Counted from the first letter of the stretch, positions 29,557 through 38,911 are shown. The stretch: 64,000 nt of DNA from Niabella pedocola (GCF_021044425.1 NZ_JAJNEC010000005.1:682001-746000); one strand, 5' to 3'. The notes: generated by a model from the letters alone, not told the origin. Program-made: numbers and translations.

Positions 29557-30570
29557 TTACTTGCTGATCAGTTTCGCAAAATACTCAACCGTGCGAACCA
29601 GCTGCGATACATAGCTCATTTCATTGTCATACCAGGAAACGGTACGTACCAGTTGCTTGTCGCCTACAGTGATCACCTTTGTTAACGTAGCATCGAACAA
29701 AGAACCGAAGTGCGTGCCAATTACATCGCTGCTCACGATTTCATCTTCGGTATAACCGAAGCTTTCGTTAGAAGCGGCCTTCATTGCAGCATTGATTTCT
29801 TCTGCAGAAGTTTGTTTCTTCAGAGTTACGTTCAGCTCAGTGATAGAACCCGTAATGGTAGGCACCCGCTGTGCGCTGCCATCCAGTTTTCCTTTCAGGC
29901 TGGGCAATACCAGGCCGATGGCTTTCGCAGCACCGGTGCTGTTGGGAACGATGTTGGCTGCTGCAGCTCTTGCTCTTCTCAGATCTCCTTTTGGATGCGG
30001 AGCATCCAGGGTGTTCTGATCGTTGGTATACGCGTGGATCGTGGTCATGATACCCAATTCGATACCAAAAGTATCATCCAGTACTTTCGCCATCGGAGCC
30101 AGACAGTTGGTGGTGCAGGAAGCACAGCTGATGATGGTTTCGCTGCCATCCAGGATATCATGGTTTACATTAAATACCACGGTTTTCAGTTCACCGGTAG
30201 CTGGTGCGGAGATCACTACTCTTTTAGCGCCGGCAGCGATATGTGCTTCTGCCTTTGTTTTATCGGTGAAGAATCCGGTGCATTCCAGCACCACGTCTAC
30301 ATCATGATCTTTCCATGGAATCTGGGAAGGATCTTTTTGTGCATATATTTTAATTTCATTACCGTCAACGATAATGGAGTTCTCAGTGCTTTTTACATCT
30401 TGATTAAAACCACCCTGGGCGGAGTCGTATTTTAACAGGTGAGCTAATACTTTAGGGCTGGTCAAATCATTGATGGCAACAACGTCGATACCTTGTTGGT
30501 TGTAGATTTGACGATAAGCCAAACGACCGATTCTGCCGAAGCCGTTGATGGCTACTTTTACTGTACTCAT
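29557..30570 (-). CDS. gapA: Type I glyceraldehyde-3-phosphate dehydrogenase
   Basis: The 337-residue enzyme has the NAD-binding start INGFGRIGRLAYRQ, the catalytic cysteine motif SCASCTTNCLAP (about residues 149-160), the phosphate-binding GAAKAIG segment and the C-terminal WYDNEMSYVSQLVRTV. It oxidises glyceraldehyde 3-phosphate to 1,3-bisphosphoglycerate. It sits upstream of pgk, the next enzyme of the pathway. The upstream region shows only a weak -7-like TAACTTTA. Confidence 0.97.
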   Translation of the reverse strand: MSTVKVAINGFGRIGRLAYRQIYNQQGIDVVAINDLTSPKVLAHLLKYDSAQGGFNQDVKSTENSIIVDGNEIKIYAQKDPSQIPWKDHDVDVVLECTGFFTDKTKAEAHIAAGAKRVVISAPATGELKTVVFNVNHDILDGSETIISCASCTTNCLAPMAKVLDDTFGIELGIMTTIHAYTNDQNTLDAPHPKGDLRRARAAAANIVPNSTGAAKAIGLVLPSLKGKLDGSAQRVPTITGSITELNVTLKKQTSAEEINAAMKAASNESFGYTEDEIVSSDVIGTHFGSLFDATLTKVITVGDKQLVRTVSWYDNEMSYVSQLVRTVEYFAKLISK

Positions 30571-30705
30571 AGTTGTGTAAAAAATTTAATTAAGTAAGAA
30601 CAATTTTTGGAGGCGTAAAGTTACAGCATTTTGTACGGAATACATATTAAACGATTTCGATTTTTCGACCCTATTTTTTTAAAAGCAATTATTTTTTAAT
30701 TTTTT

Positions 30706-30737
30706 TTTGGCCAATCCATTTTGGTCCATTATCTTTG
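30706..30737 (+). promoter_or_regulatory. Consensus Bacteroidota promoter of tRNA-Glu
   Basis: TTTG (30706-30709), a 20-nt spacer and TATCTTTG (30730-30737) match the primary sigma consensus exactly. Transcription would start near 30744, about 15 nt before the tRNA. Confidence 0.85.
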
Positions 30738-30758
30738 CACTCCCAAAAAACGGGTAAC

Positions 30759-30830
30759 GCCGCGTTGGTCAAGGGGTTAAGACGCATCCCTTTCACGGAT
30801 GAATCACGGGTTCGATTCCCGTACGCGGTA
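30759..30830 (+). tRNA. tRNA-Glu (TTC anticodon)
   Basis: The acceptor stem GCCGCGT pairs with ACGCGGT (one G-T pair), and the discriminator is A. The anticodon stem CATCC/GGATG encloses CTTTCAC, giving TTC. It is a stand-alone plus-strand unit with its own promoter and terminator. Confidence 0.96.
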
Positions 30831-30833
30831 CAA

Positions 30834-30860
30834 AGCCGGGCTTTTCAGCCCGGTTTTTTT
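30834..30860 (+). terminator. Rho-independent terminator of tRNA-Glu
   Basis: AGCCGGGCT and AGCCCGGT form a stem of about 8 bp with a 4-nt loop and run straight into seven T residues. Confidence 0.88.
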
Positions 30861-30935
30861 ATGCCCGGAATGGCCGGTGCTCGGTTATAATTTTCCGGAT
30901 CTTATTTCTATTTTATTACAAACAAGGCAGGAAAT

Positions 30936-30965
30936 AAAAACAGGATACCCGTACAGGATATCCTG
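30936..30965 (-). terminator. Rho-independent terminator of the metalloprotease gene
   Basis: CAGGATATCC and GGGTATCCTG (10 bp, one G-T pair, 5-nt loop) are followed on the minus strand by TTTTTATTT, about 25 bp past the gene's stop. Confidence 0.75.
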
Positions 30966-30988
30966 GGACCAAGTCAGGCAAACTTTAT

Positions 30989-32275
30989 TTAGAAATTCAG
31001 ATACTGGCCTTGCGGAGTTAAATAGTCGTATTTCATATTAATATTTACCCCAAGTTTAGAAACTTTAGGCAACACCCTTACATTAAAACTAGCAGTTTGT
31101 GTAGACCCTCTAACTAAAATTCTGCTATCGGGCGCCCCGGCTACCGGCTGCAACGACGGATAGTCGGTTCCCACGGGCATGTCTGTTTCAGTTCCACCTA
31201 CAACATTCTTCAACTCCCAAACCAGGGCGGCACCATCTGGTACAAAATCCAACCCGAATGTATAAGACCTTATAGTGCCGGGTCCGCTCCCAGGCCATTC
31301 ATACGTATAGGGGATGTATGGATACACATATTCAAAAGCATACAAGTCTTCCTGAGAAAAGCCATCACCTTTCGCATAGGGCCATCCTGCCGCCATTGTG
31401 GTTGCAGTTTGCGTCCACGCTCCGTATACCCATCCATTCATGATGGAGCCCGGATCCGGGTTGGGGTTACTTGGTGAGGCAACCGGAGCAGTTGAAGATG
31501 CATTCACAAGGTTATATACCTGATAAGTAATTGGGTATCCCAGAGGCCAGAGTGTTGCATACCCCGGAGGTAAATCTGTATGCATAAATCCAATAGTATG
31601 TCCCAATTCATGTGTCATTAATGTTACTTTATACCGGGTTGCTCTATAATTGAAATTGTATCCCGTATTAATGACCATTTCAAAGCCGGGCTTTCCATCA
31701 AATGGCACTATCGCCATCCCGCCCCATTTATATAGGGAGGTATCCATATTTATCAACTTTACATCAATATCAGATGTACTACTTGACGCCACCCTGGTAA
31801 ACCTGACATTAGATCCCGCTATCAGTGTATTAAAATTTGCTATTGCCCAATCCAGCGCATCTGAGTAATCATTCAGCTCATAAACGTCTATACCTGGTTG
31901 TGCCAATACATTGGAATCTACCTCCAGAGACACTTTAATGTTTCGCTGGTACTGATTTTCAACCAGAACATACCCCATTCCCGGTGCTAAACCGGTATTT
32001 TGTTTTGCACCTTTATCTCGGACTATTTTCGATTTTTTATTGAGCAAGGCTCCATCCCGGACCTCAAAATCTGAGTTAGTTACAGCAGTTTTTAAATTTT
32101 TCACAATAGTTATGCCCGGCTTTAACGCCGCATAGTCAATTCCTGCATTTTTCCCTTCTGTTTCTGGCACTTTGGTTTCCGGTGTTTTTGTTTCCTGGAT
32201 ATCCGACTTACGACAGCCTATAACCAGCATCAATGAAAGAGATGCTAATGCAACGATTTTGAAATTTTGTTTCAT
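30989..32275 (-). CDS. M57-type metalloprotease lipoprotein
   Basis: The 428-residue protein has a lipoprotein signal (LMLVIGC, Cys at about residue 21), a linker rich in Thr, Pro and Glu, and a catalytic domain. The zinc site HELGHTIGFMH (about residues 220-230) fits HExxHxxGxxH with a downstream Met-containing turn (GSIMNGW). This matches the dual-action HEIGH metallopeptidase family (M57) of Bacteroidota. A C-terminal beta domain (about residues 330-428) may help substrate binding or anchoring. It is probably exposed at the cell surface or in the periplasm. It is flanked by its own terminator and a long non-coding gap upstream. Confidence 0.82.
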   Translation of the reverse strand: MKQNFKIVALASLSLMLVIGCRKSDIQETKTPETKVPETEGKNAGIDYAALKPGITIVKNLKTAVTNSDFEVRDGALLNKKSKIVRDKGAKQNTGLAPGMGYVLVENQYQRNIKVSLEVDSNVLAQPGIDVYELNDYSDALDWAIANFNTLIAGSNVRFTRVASSSTSDIDVKLINMDTSLYKWGGMAIVPFDGKPGFEMVINTGYNFNYRATRYKVTLMTHELGHTIGFMHTDLPPGYATLWPLGYPITYQVYNLVNASSTAPVASPSNPNPDPGSIMNGWVYGAWTQTATTMAAGWPYAKGDGFSQEDLYAFEYVYPYIPYTYEWPGSGPGTIRSYTFGLDFVPDGAALVWELKNVVGGTETDMPVGTDYPSLQPVAGAPDSRILVRGSTQTASFNVRVLPKVSKLGVNINMKYDYLTPQGQYLNF

Positions 32276-33238
32276 TTTGTGATTTTTAATTTGGTTTTTT
32301 AAAATTCCTGACTCAGTAAGATATATAGCGTTATTTTGAAAATAAAGGCCCTGAGCATACGACTAAGCGTCTTTCAAGCCGGTTATTCAAGACATCCGAT
32401 AAATAACCGCCTTTATATATTTTATGATTTTCGTTTTTCTTTAAGCAGTCTTTGGGTTCTCCTTCTTAATACCTCCTGATTCTTTAAGTACATATGTAAA
32501 GAAATCATCGCAGTCATCTTGGCTTTTTTCAACCTGTTATTTGTTGAGTCAAACGGTTACCGCAAAAAATATCTACCCGGCACTATTACTTCTTGCCCCC
32601 CTTATAAAAAGGAGCCCGATATTTTCGATGGAACATTATTTGCTCACATGGATATAATCTGCGATCTCACAACGGACGTCCGGAATACCAATAACCCTGC
32701 CCTTCGGGCTCCGCTCACCGATGAAAATTCAGAATCGCAATTCAAAATCCAAGCAGCTTATTCATTACATTAAGCTGCACAAAATTTCTTTATTTAATTT
32801 TTAAGATTTATGTTTTGGGGTTAGATTTGGTTTGGGGTTTAGAAATTCCAGGCTCATTTATAATCTGATATAAATTTAAGAATATTAAGTTATATAACCA
32901 AATGGTTCTCTAAGATATTTTCAAAAAACAAGTAATTACTACTGTGACATATCTGTTTGTTTGGAATTATTATTATTGTCATCACAAATTCAGCATAGGG
33001 TACAAATTTTTTTATCCCATTGCCTTAGGTAAGGGAAAAATTCTACTGCATTTTCCCCTTTATTACAGGTATCATAAGATGATAATTTTTGTAGTAAACC
33101 CCACTTTAGTACCATATTTTACATTCCATAAAAGTTCACAAAACAGTTCACGGCAACTACGTTAAGGTAAATCAACTGATACGTTCTGCCATTCCCGGCA
33201 ATTAGGTAAAGACAAACACTCCCGGGTTCAAAAACCGG
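32276..33238. other. Long AT-rich gap without a supported gene
   Basis: This 963-bp gap has only short open frames without protein-like composition (the longest, 32519-32773 on the plus strand, 84 codons, is not convincing). It should contain the protease promoter on its left and the AraC gene's terminator on its right. An 8-bp inverted repeat (GCAGCTTA/TAAGCTGC) lies at 32753-32778. A duplicated fragment of the VOC-gene start region lies at 32944-33005. Confidence 0.6.
32944..33005 (-). repeat. Degenerate copy of the VOC gene start and promoter region
   Basis: CTGTGACATATCTGTTTGTTT is shared with 37506-37526 (shown here as its 5' 20 bases plus one). Downstream words TCACAAATTCAGCATAGGG parallel TCACCACAAATGTAGCATGG at 37544-37563. 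In the intact copy this covers the start codons and -7 box of the VOC gene; here no reading frame continues. Confidence 0.6.
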
Positions 33239-34057
33239 CTAATCCCCAATGTCTTTACCAGACAGATAGCTGGGGGCGTATCCAAATCGTTTTTTAAAAG
33301 CAAAGGAAAAATGAGAGAGGTTTTCAAATCCCACTTCATAGCAAACGTCCAGAGGCTTTTTCTTCTTTTCGGTAAGTTGATAGTGTGCCAGCTCCAGCCG
33401 CTTTTGGGTTAGCCAGCGCTGCGGAGTCATACTGAAGGCTTTTTTAAAATCACGTTTAAAGGTTGTGAGGCTCCTGCCCGTGAGGTAACCGAATTGCTCC
33501 ATAGACAGGTTGAACATAAAATGCTTTTCCATATAGTCCACCAGGCTGATTTTTCCCGGTTCTTCAAAATTAGCCAGCACATGATCAATCTCGTTGTCCA
33601 GTGTTCTGAGAATACTAATAGCTTCGGTGATCTTAATGGAGGCAATATCTTCCGGTATATCCTTCATGTCAAAATATGGAATAAGAGAGGCCAGGCAGCT
33701 TTCCAGCAAGGGATGATTACTGAAATGATAGATCTTCTGATACTTCATGGATTGAGATTTTATATTCCTGCCGGCATAAAAATCCCTGAGCCTTTCTACT
33801 GATAAATGCATCACTACCGTTTTATGTGGCTGCCCCTCTTTAGGGTAGTTAATAATAGTGGCCAGTTGATTTCTTGGGATCAAAAAAATATCGCCTTTCC
33901 TGAAAAAATAAGTTGCATCTGCCTGCACGATCTTGGTTTCGCCGGAGAGAAACCATACCAGCATATGTTGATCGAACATGATATCCGATTTAAAGAACTT
34001 GTCCTCGTAACTGGAAAGCTTTATGTCTTCAGTAATATACCTGGCGCTGTATTCCAT
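33239..34057 (-). CDS. AraC-family transcriptional regulator
   Basis: The 272-residue protein has an N-terminal cupin-like sensing domain (about residues 1-150). A C-terminal double helix-turn-helix domain follows (about residues 170-268), with LSMEQFGYLTGRSLTTFKRD and PLDVCYEVGFENLSHFSFAF, the two recognition-helix regions of AraC/XylS proteins. It ends with the usual KKRFGYAPSYL. It lies 43 bp downstream of two SDR genes on the same strand and probably regulates them in response to an unknown small molecule. Confidence 0.92.
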   Translation of the reverse strand: MEYSARYITEDIKLSSYEDKFFKSDIMFDQHMLVWFLSGETKIVQADATYFFRKGDIFLIPRNQLATIINYPKEGQPHKTVVMHLSVERLRDFYAGRNIKSQSMKYQKIYHFSNHPLLESCLASLIPYFDMKDIPEDIASIKITEAISILRTLDNEIDHVLANFEEPGKISLVDYMEKHFMFNLSMEQFGYLTGRSLTTFKRDFKKAFSMTPQRWLTQKRLELAHYQLTEKKKKPLDVCYEVGFENLSHFSFAFKKRFGYAPSYLSGKDIGD

Positions 34058-34100
34058 GTTCTTGTATTTTTAAAGAAAGGAGTCACTAATTACAAAAATA

Positions 34101-34829
34101 TTAAATAGATTGCCCTCCATCCACTAAAAAATTAGCGCCTGTGAGGAAAGCTGCTTCTTCGCCCGCCAGATAGTGTATCATGCTGGCCACTTCTTCGGCT
34201 TTACCCATTCTTCCGGCGGGGATACTTTGTACCAGCAGGGTCTCCAGCGCCTCATCGAGCCCTATCTTATTCATAATCTCTGTGGCTATCGGCCCCGGGC
34301 TTACAGCATTGACACGAATTTTACGGGATGCCAGTTCGAGCGCCGCAATTTTCACCACCGCATTGATGGCAGCCTTACTCGCTGCATATACCGAAGCGCT
34401 TTGCGGAGATATGGTTGCCGAGGTGGAGGACAACATAATCACTGATGCTCCGTCTTTGAGCAAGGGAATAAACCGGCTCAGTGTAAAATAGGCCCCTTTA
34501 AAATTAATACTCATCATTTCATCAAACAGGCTTTCTTCAACCTGCTCTATGGTTGAGAATCTGGTAATACCTGCATTAACCAGCAGGATATCTACTTTGC
34601 CGAATTGATCTTTAACCTGCCTTGCCAACGCATCAATATCCGTTAATTTCGCCTGGTCTGCAACCAGGCCTTCTACATGAAGTTCCGCTGCGGCTTTTTC
34701 AACAGCGTCCTTTCTTCTTCCGGTTATAATTACATCAGCTCCATATTCTTTGAATCTTTTTGCGGCGGCATAGCCAATACCGCTGTTACCACCCGTGATA
34801 ACGGCAATTTTATTTTTAAGATTTTTCAT
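34101..34829 (-). CDS. Short-chain dehydrogenase/reductase (SDR)
   Basis: The 242-residue protein has the NAD(P) motif TGGNSGIG (residues about 13-20), NAG (about residue 89), and the catalytic Ser, Tyr and Lys in SSTSATISPQSASVYAASKA. The Arg pair after the Tyr-helix region (TGRRKD near residue 36) suggests NADP preference. It reduces or oxidises an unknown carbonyl or alcohol. It lies 33 bp from the next SDR and is followed by an AraC regulator. The ending FLVDGGQSI is typical for classical SDRs of this size. Confidence 0.93.
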   Translation of the reverse strand: MKNLKNKIAVITGGNSGIGYAAAKRFKEYGADVIITGRRKDAVEKAAAELHVEGLVADQAKLTDIDALARQVKDQFGKVDILLVNAGITRFSTIEQVEESLFDEMMSINFKGAYFTLSRFIPLLKDGASVIMLSSTSATISPQSASVYAASKAAINAVVKIAALELASRKIRVNAVSPGPIATEIMNKIGLDEALETLLVQSIPAGRMGKAEEVASMIHYLAGEEAAFLTGANFLVDGGQSI

Positions 34830-34862
34830 CTTGTTTTTTAAATGGTAAAAATTGAGCAGATC

Positions 34863-35855
34863 TTATATTTCGAACTTTAAGCCCGTCATTTCCTCGGTCA
34901 GCGTCCATAGTTTTCTGGCAGCGGTTTCATCCAGGGAATAAGGATTCACTCCCTTTTGATGAGAAATGTCGGAACAGAGCACGGCAATATCTGCGTCTTC
35001 ACAGTATACCCCACCTATGTTGTTCAACAAGGGACTGGAAGCACACCAAATTGTTGTAGCTGCTCCCTGAGGAATTGTTTTTAATGCCGCAGCCACTTCA
35101 GGCAGCATCTTACCGGCGGCATCTACAAAACCCATTTTCTGAAACAGCTCTAGAGGAGCTTCCCTTCCTAACTCGGTGCCGCCGATAGATCCGGGATGTA
35201 CAGCATACACCCTGATATTGGATGCGCGGGCGCGATGGTCCAGTTCCATGGAAAAAAGATTAACAGCCGTTTTCGACTGTCCGTAACCTTGTAAGGTTTC
35301 GTATTCCCTGTGAAGAAAATTAGGGTCTTCAAAGTTAAACGGAGCGAAATGATGCCCGTGGGAAGAGACATTGATTACCCTGGCGCCGTTTGCTTTTTTT
35401 AATGACGGCCATAATTTTGAAGTAAGCCGGAAGAGCGCCAGATAATTAGTAGCCAGTTGTGATTCTATACCATCCCCATCCCTGCGTAGCGGCACCCACA
35501 TAATGCCTGCATTGTTGATCAGTATATGTAACGGTCTTCCGGAAGCGAGAAAATGATCTGCAAATGCATCAATAGATGCCGGTGCCATTAAGTCCATTGT
35601 TGCTATTTCCACATTGGGAACGCCCTGTAGATTTTTACTGGCCTTATCTATGTCCCGCGCGGGTACAATAACGGTTGCACCGGCTGCAGCAAGTGTGCGG
35701 GTCGTTTCCAGGCCGATACCCGTATTACCGCCGGTTACTATGGCGATCTTACCGGTAAGGTTAACTCCTTTTATTACATCAGTGGTTGTTGATTTTGCAT
35801 TGAAGCCTGAACCGATTGGATGTTGTAAGGCTCCCTGGTAATTGTTTTGTTTCAT
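34863..35855 (-). CDS. SDR-family oxidoreductase, retinol-dehydrogenase-like
   Basis: I choose the start MKQNNYQGALQHP at 35855 (330 residues) because the 17 codons upstream look untranslated and the start fits the family. Motifs are TGGNTGIGLET (cofactor), INNAGIM and the active site YGQSK, with Ser in VINVSSHGHH. The longer C-terminus and HHFAPFNFEDPNF resemble retinol/WW-domain-type SDRs, which in bacteria act on varied aldehydes and alcohols. It is the first gene of a three-gene unit with the second SDR and the AraC regulator. Confidence 0.9.
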   Translation of the reverse strand: MKQNNYQGALQHPIGSGFNAKSTTTDVIKGVNLTGKIAIVTGGNTGIGLETTRTLAAAGATVIVPARDIDKASKNLQGVPNVEIATMDLMAPASIDAFADHFLASGRPLHILINNAGIMWVPLRRDGDGIESQLATNYLALFRLTSKLWPSLKKANGARVINVSSHGHHFAPFNFEDPNFLHREYETLQGYGQSKTAVNLFSMELDHRARASNIRVYAVHPGSIGGTELGREAPLELFQKMGFVDAAGKMLPEVAAALKTIPQGAATTIWCASSPLLNNIGGVYCEDADIAVLCSDISHQKGVNPYSLDETAARKLWTLTEEMTGLKFEI

Positions 35856-36761
35856 TTTAAATTTGTTTTTGTTGAAACAAAAGTAGAACGCCTTACACCC
35901 GGCCACTTTGTTGAAAAGGCCTAATTTACTTTGTTTAAAAGACCGGCCCCTGCCGTTATCATATAACCATTCCTATACATCCTTGATCACAGGATCCAGC
36001 AGCAGCAAGCCCTGCAGCCCGGTGATTACCCATATATGGATACTGCAGCAACCCGCACCTTTTTGACAGCCTGGATCCTTATTATTTTACCTATACCGAT
36101 AATTTCACCATACCCGATCTGCAAAATGCCCAACGGTTCCGGTTCCGGCGCGGGCGGTCTTCAAAAGGTATTAACCTGATTCACTCCACAGCTAATGGAG
36201 CAACAGCCTCGACCTTTTTGGCATTCCCTGTGACAAGTAATGTTGTACCGCTACTCCCGGATCCAACGCCGCTGGCCGCATGCGGGCTTCGGTAAAGCAG
36301 CAGCCACGGAGCATAAAAATATTATTAAACTTGGTGATACGGCAGCTGCTGCAGCAACACGGTGCCCTGCCGCCCATGGACCGGGGCAATAAGGCGGCGG
36401 CGGGTTGACAGGCATCGGACAGCCGGAACTAACGGGCAATACACCCTGCATCAGATCGCGGATAAAAACCCGTAATGCAGGTAACAGTTTATAATAGCGC
36501 AAAACCATGCCGGCATTTTATACAAATTACAAGCCTGAGAAAAGATGATGACGTTGCCGGAGAAGGATTCGTTATTAAAGGGTTCTATTGATCTGCGTAC
36601 AGCGGCAGGGCTACTGCAAAATGCCCACGCATACCAAAACGCTTTGCTCCTGGTGGCGCAGGGGGCCAGGCCTTCCTATCCTATTTAAAAAAGGCATACC
36701 TATCGCTGTTGCTGTTTTCATCTTTTCAAAACAATAGCCGGACACATGGTGAGTAGAGGCG
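35856..36761. other. Gap of about 0.9 kb, possibly decayed coding sequence
   Basis: GC content is coding-like and several short frames are open on both strands, but none has a clear start or family. One plus-strand frame at about 36055-36295 reads DSLDPYYFTYTDNFTIPDLQ in part and continues without a stop for about 80 codons, which looks more protein-like than chance. It could be a remnant of a lost gene. No RNA gene or repeat was seen. Confidence 0.4.
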
Positions 36762-37055
36762 TTATTCAAAGAGGCGTTCTTCCAACTTGACAAGAACGGT
36801 ATCTCCGACTTCTTTTTGAATGAGGCTACGCAGCGCCGCTTTCACAGGTAGTTTGTGCGTGCCATTTCCTAATGCCATAAAAGAACTGCGAAATGGGTGA
36901 TTATCTATAGTCCCCCGCACTTTGACAAGTCCTTTGGTACCAAAAAATGTGACAGATTCCAGCCACACCAGGTAGGTCCATCCTCCTTTGTTTTTACTCC
37001 TGACCAGCTTTGCTGTGAACTGCTTATTTAATTTCTGATTAACTGTTTGTTTCAT
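36762..37055 (-). CDS. DUF1905-domain protein
   Basis: The 97-residue protein matches the small beta-barrel DUF1905 family: FTAKLVRSKNKGGWTYLVWL, then KGLVKVRGTIDNHPFRSSFM, GNGTHKLPVKAALRSLIQKE and GDTVLVKLEER. The family's function is unknown; it often occurs next to YdeI-like or VOC proteins. Here a VOC gene lies 33 bp upstream on the same strand, so the two are probably one transcript. Confidence 0.88.
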   Translation of the reverse strand: MKQTVNQKLNKQFTAKLVRSKNKGGWTYLVWLESVTFFGTKGLVKVRGTIDNHPFRSSFMALGNGTHKLPVKAALRSLIQKEVGDTVLVKLEERLFE

Positions 37056-37088
37056 ATGTGTTAGATTTTAATCAGGCGGACATTCTAT

Positions 37089-37535
37089 TTATGCCAAGGG
37101 TTGGTTCGGGTAATAACCAATAGTCCATTTAATACCAAATGGATCGCGAATCACTGCCATCTTCCCCGAAAAGAAGTCATGTAGGGGAAATATAATAGCG
37201 CCTCCTGCTGAAAGATTGGTGAGGTAGGTGTTCAGCTCGTCTTCTGTACTGCAGCTCAATGACAAAGACAGGGCATTCTCTATTGGATTTATCGTTTCAT
37301 GAGAACCCATTTCGTCTGAGGCTAACAGCACTATTTCCCCCTTTGTAAGACTGGAATGCAGGATGCTATCTGCCATGTCAGTAGGAAACCGGGCAGCCAT
37401 AGGAGATTGTCCTACTGTTATTATATCAAGGGGCACATTCAGCGCATCTTTGTAAAACATCATGGCGTTGCGACAGTTGCCGTTGAACGTAATATGCGGG
37501 TTAATCTGTGACATATCTGTTTGTTTTTGGGTCAT
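37089..37535 (-). CDS. VOC-superfamily protein, PhnB-like
   Basis: The 148-residue protein has the PhnB-type start INPHITFNGNCRNAMMFYKD, a central strand-helix pattern and the end GKMAVIRDPFGIKWTIGY. These are the paired beta-alpha-beta-beta-beta units of the vicinal oxygen chelate fold. The true start may be MSQINPH at residue 8. Members include metal-binding resistance proteins and enzymes; here the role is unknown. A good promoter lies directly upstream, and a degenerate copy of this start region occurs at 32944-33005. Confidence 0.9.
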   Translation of the reverse strand: MTQKQTDMSQINPHITFNGNCRNAMMFYKDALNVPLDIITVGQSPMAARFPTDMADSILHSSLTKGEIVLLASDEMGSHETINPIENALSLSLSCSTEDELNTYLTNLSAGGAIIFPLHDFFSGKMAVIRDPFGIKWTIGYYPNQPLA

Positions 37536-37550
37536 CCATTATGATCACCA

Positions 37551-37579
37551 CAAATGTAGCATGGGGCACATTATAGCAA
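37551..37579 (-). promoter_or_regulatory. Promoter of the VOC-DUF1905 unit
   Basis: On the minus strand TTG (37577-37579), an 18-nt spacer and TACATTTG (37551-37558) match the Bacteroidota consensus. The -7 box lies only about 16 bp from the first start codon, which favours the downstream Met (MSQINPH) or a very short leader. Confidence 0.6.
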
Positions 37580-37796
37580 GAGGTGGGATAACGTCAAAAA
37601 CAAGGAGTTTTACGCTATGTATCTAACACTATAGTTACAGCGTATAATAAATTATGGTAATGGGCTACCTGATAGCAGGCCTAACAGAAAATATCTTTAA
37701 TGAATCACGGCTCTTATGTTGCGGTTATTCTGTAGCGTGGCGCATGGCGCCAGCCACCTCTATAAATCAAAAGCGTGAAATTTTTTAGCGCTATAT

Positions 37797-38825
37797 TTAC
37801 CTGCCAGGTTGTACCTGCAACAACTCGTTAAAAAAAGTATTGATCCGGTTTTCCAGCTCAGCATTACCGGTGGCAATATTATTATGATCCCGATCAGGAT
37901 AGATAAATAATGCTACCCGGTCTCCGGCGCCCGATTTTTTCATTTCGTTAAATAACAATTCCGCTTGCGTTGCCGGTGTTATACGATCGTTTTGGCCGCA
38001 ATGAAGTTGTGTTTTGGGTAGCCGATTGCAAAAATATACCGGCGATGCAGCAATCATCCGTTTTCTTGTTTCCGCTATTGTAGCCGTTCCATTGATAAGC
38101 GCTTCTATAAATTGCCTTTTATAGGTAGGATCATTGTAAAGTGCAGCGGTCAAGGCTATAAAGTCTGAGTTGAAGGCAACCGGAGCCACCCGTTTAAAAC
38201 GTTGATCACGTATACCAGCCAGCAGCGCCACGGTTCCTCCCCGGCTGCCGCCCCTGATCATTGCCCTGCCGATATCTGCCTGCTGAAACAGATACCCAAC
38301 AGCGTTCAGGCTTGCAATAACATCGTCCGTTGCACCATCAAAAGCGTCGAACCTGGAGCCTCCTGATAAAGGAGATTTTAACCGTTTATCACCAACCTCC
38401 ATGCTTACATACTGGCCTTTCATAGCCGGAACTATATACATAAAAGGAAGATCTTCCCCGGGCAATTTGATTTTTATGGAATTAACAGGCTCCTGGTCTG
38501 TACCAAATCCTCCGATATAAAATAACACGGGTATGCGTTGATCCGTTACAGGTGTTAATACTGCGGCATACTCTTTAATGTTGCCCAATTGGAAGGAAAT
38601 AATATGCGCGGATAATTTGGTGTTGATCTGTTGGCTTTCTTCGATGGTCACCTGCTCAGGTTTTAAATTTCGCTGCGCCCAGGCCTGCTTCACGGCATCA
38701 ATTTCAGCCGCAGTTGGCTGCGCAAACAAAGCAGCCTTGTCAAATCCCTTGAGCAGGTCTTTCTTTTTACAGGATGGCAAACCGAAAACCAGACAGATCA
38801 GGCAGAAAACAGAATACGTTTTCAA
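37797..38825 (-). CDS. Lipoprotein alpha/beta hydrolase with a TTG start
   Basis: No ATG is available at the N-terminus. A TTG at 38825 gives a compact lipoprotein signal (KTYSVFCLICLVFGLPSC, then KKKD) and about 342 residues; a TTG at 38888 would add 21 residues. The hydrolase domain has a nucleophile elbow GGSRGG, an Asp in CGQNDRITPATQ and a His in YPDRDHNN, so the triad is complete. The closest type is secreted serine esterase/peptidase S9-like. A perfect 19-bp inverted repeat lies just upstream. The gene stands alone between the VOC unit and nagA. Confidence 0.78.
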   Translation of the reverse strand: MKTYSVFCLICLVFGLPSCKKKDLLKGFDKAALFAQPTAAEIDAVKQAWAQRNLKPEQVTIEESQQINTKLSAHIISFQLGNIKEYAAVLTPVTDQRIPVLFYIGGFGTDQEPVNSIKIKLPGEDLPFMYIVPAMKGQYVSMEVGDKRLKSPLSGGSRFDAFDGATDDVIASLNAVGYLFQQADIGRAMIRGGSRGGTVALLAGIRDQRFKRVAPVAFNSDFIALTAALYNDPTYKRQFIEALINGTATIAETRKRMIAASPVYFCNRLPKTQLHCGQNDRITPATQAELLFNEMKKSGAGDRVALFIYPDRDHNNIATGNAELENRINTFFNELLQVQPGR

Positions 38826-38865
38826 TTTTTTAATTTTGCGATGAAAGTTATAACCAATGACAACA

Positions 38866-38911
38866 ACGGATCGTTTATCTTTTGCCAATTAACAAAAGAT
38901 AAACGATCCGT
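38866..38911. promoter_or_regulatory. Perfect 19-bp inverted repeat upstream of the hydrolase gene
   Basis: ACGGATCGTTTATCTTTTG (38866-38884) and its exact reverse complement (38893-38911) are separated by 8 nt. Neither strand has a T-run after it, so a terminator is unlikely. It may be an operator for a dimeric regulator or an mRNA leader hairpin. Confidence 0.75.

Noticed and set aside
32519..32773. An 84-codon plus-strand frame in the protease-AraC gap
   Set aside because: No recognisable family, no good start context, and part of it is repeat-like intergenic DNA.
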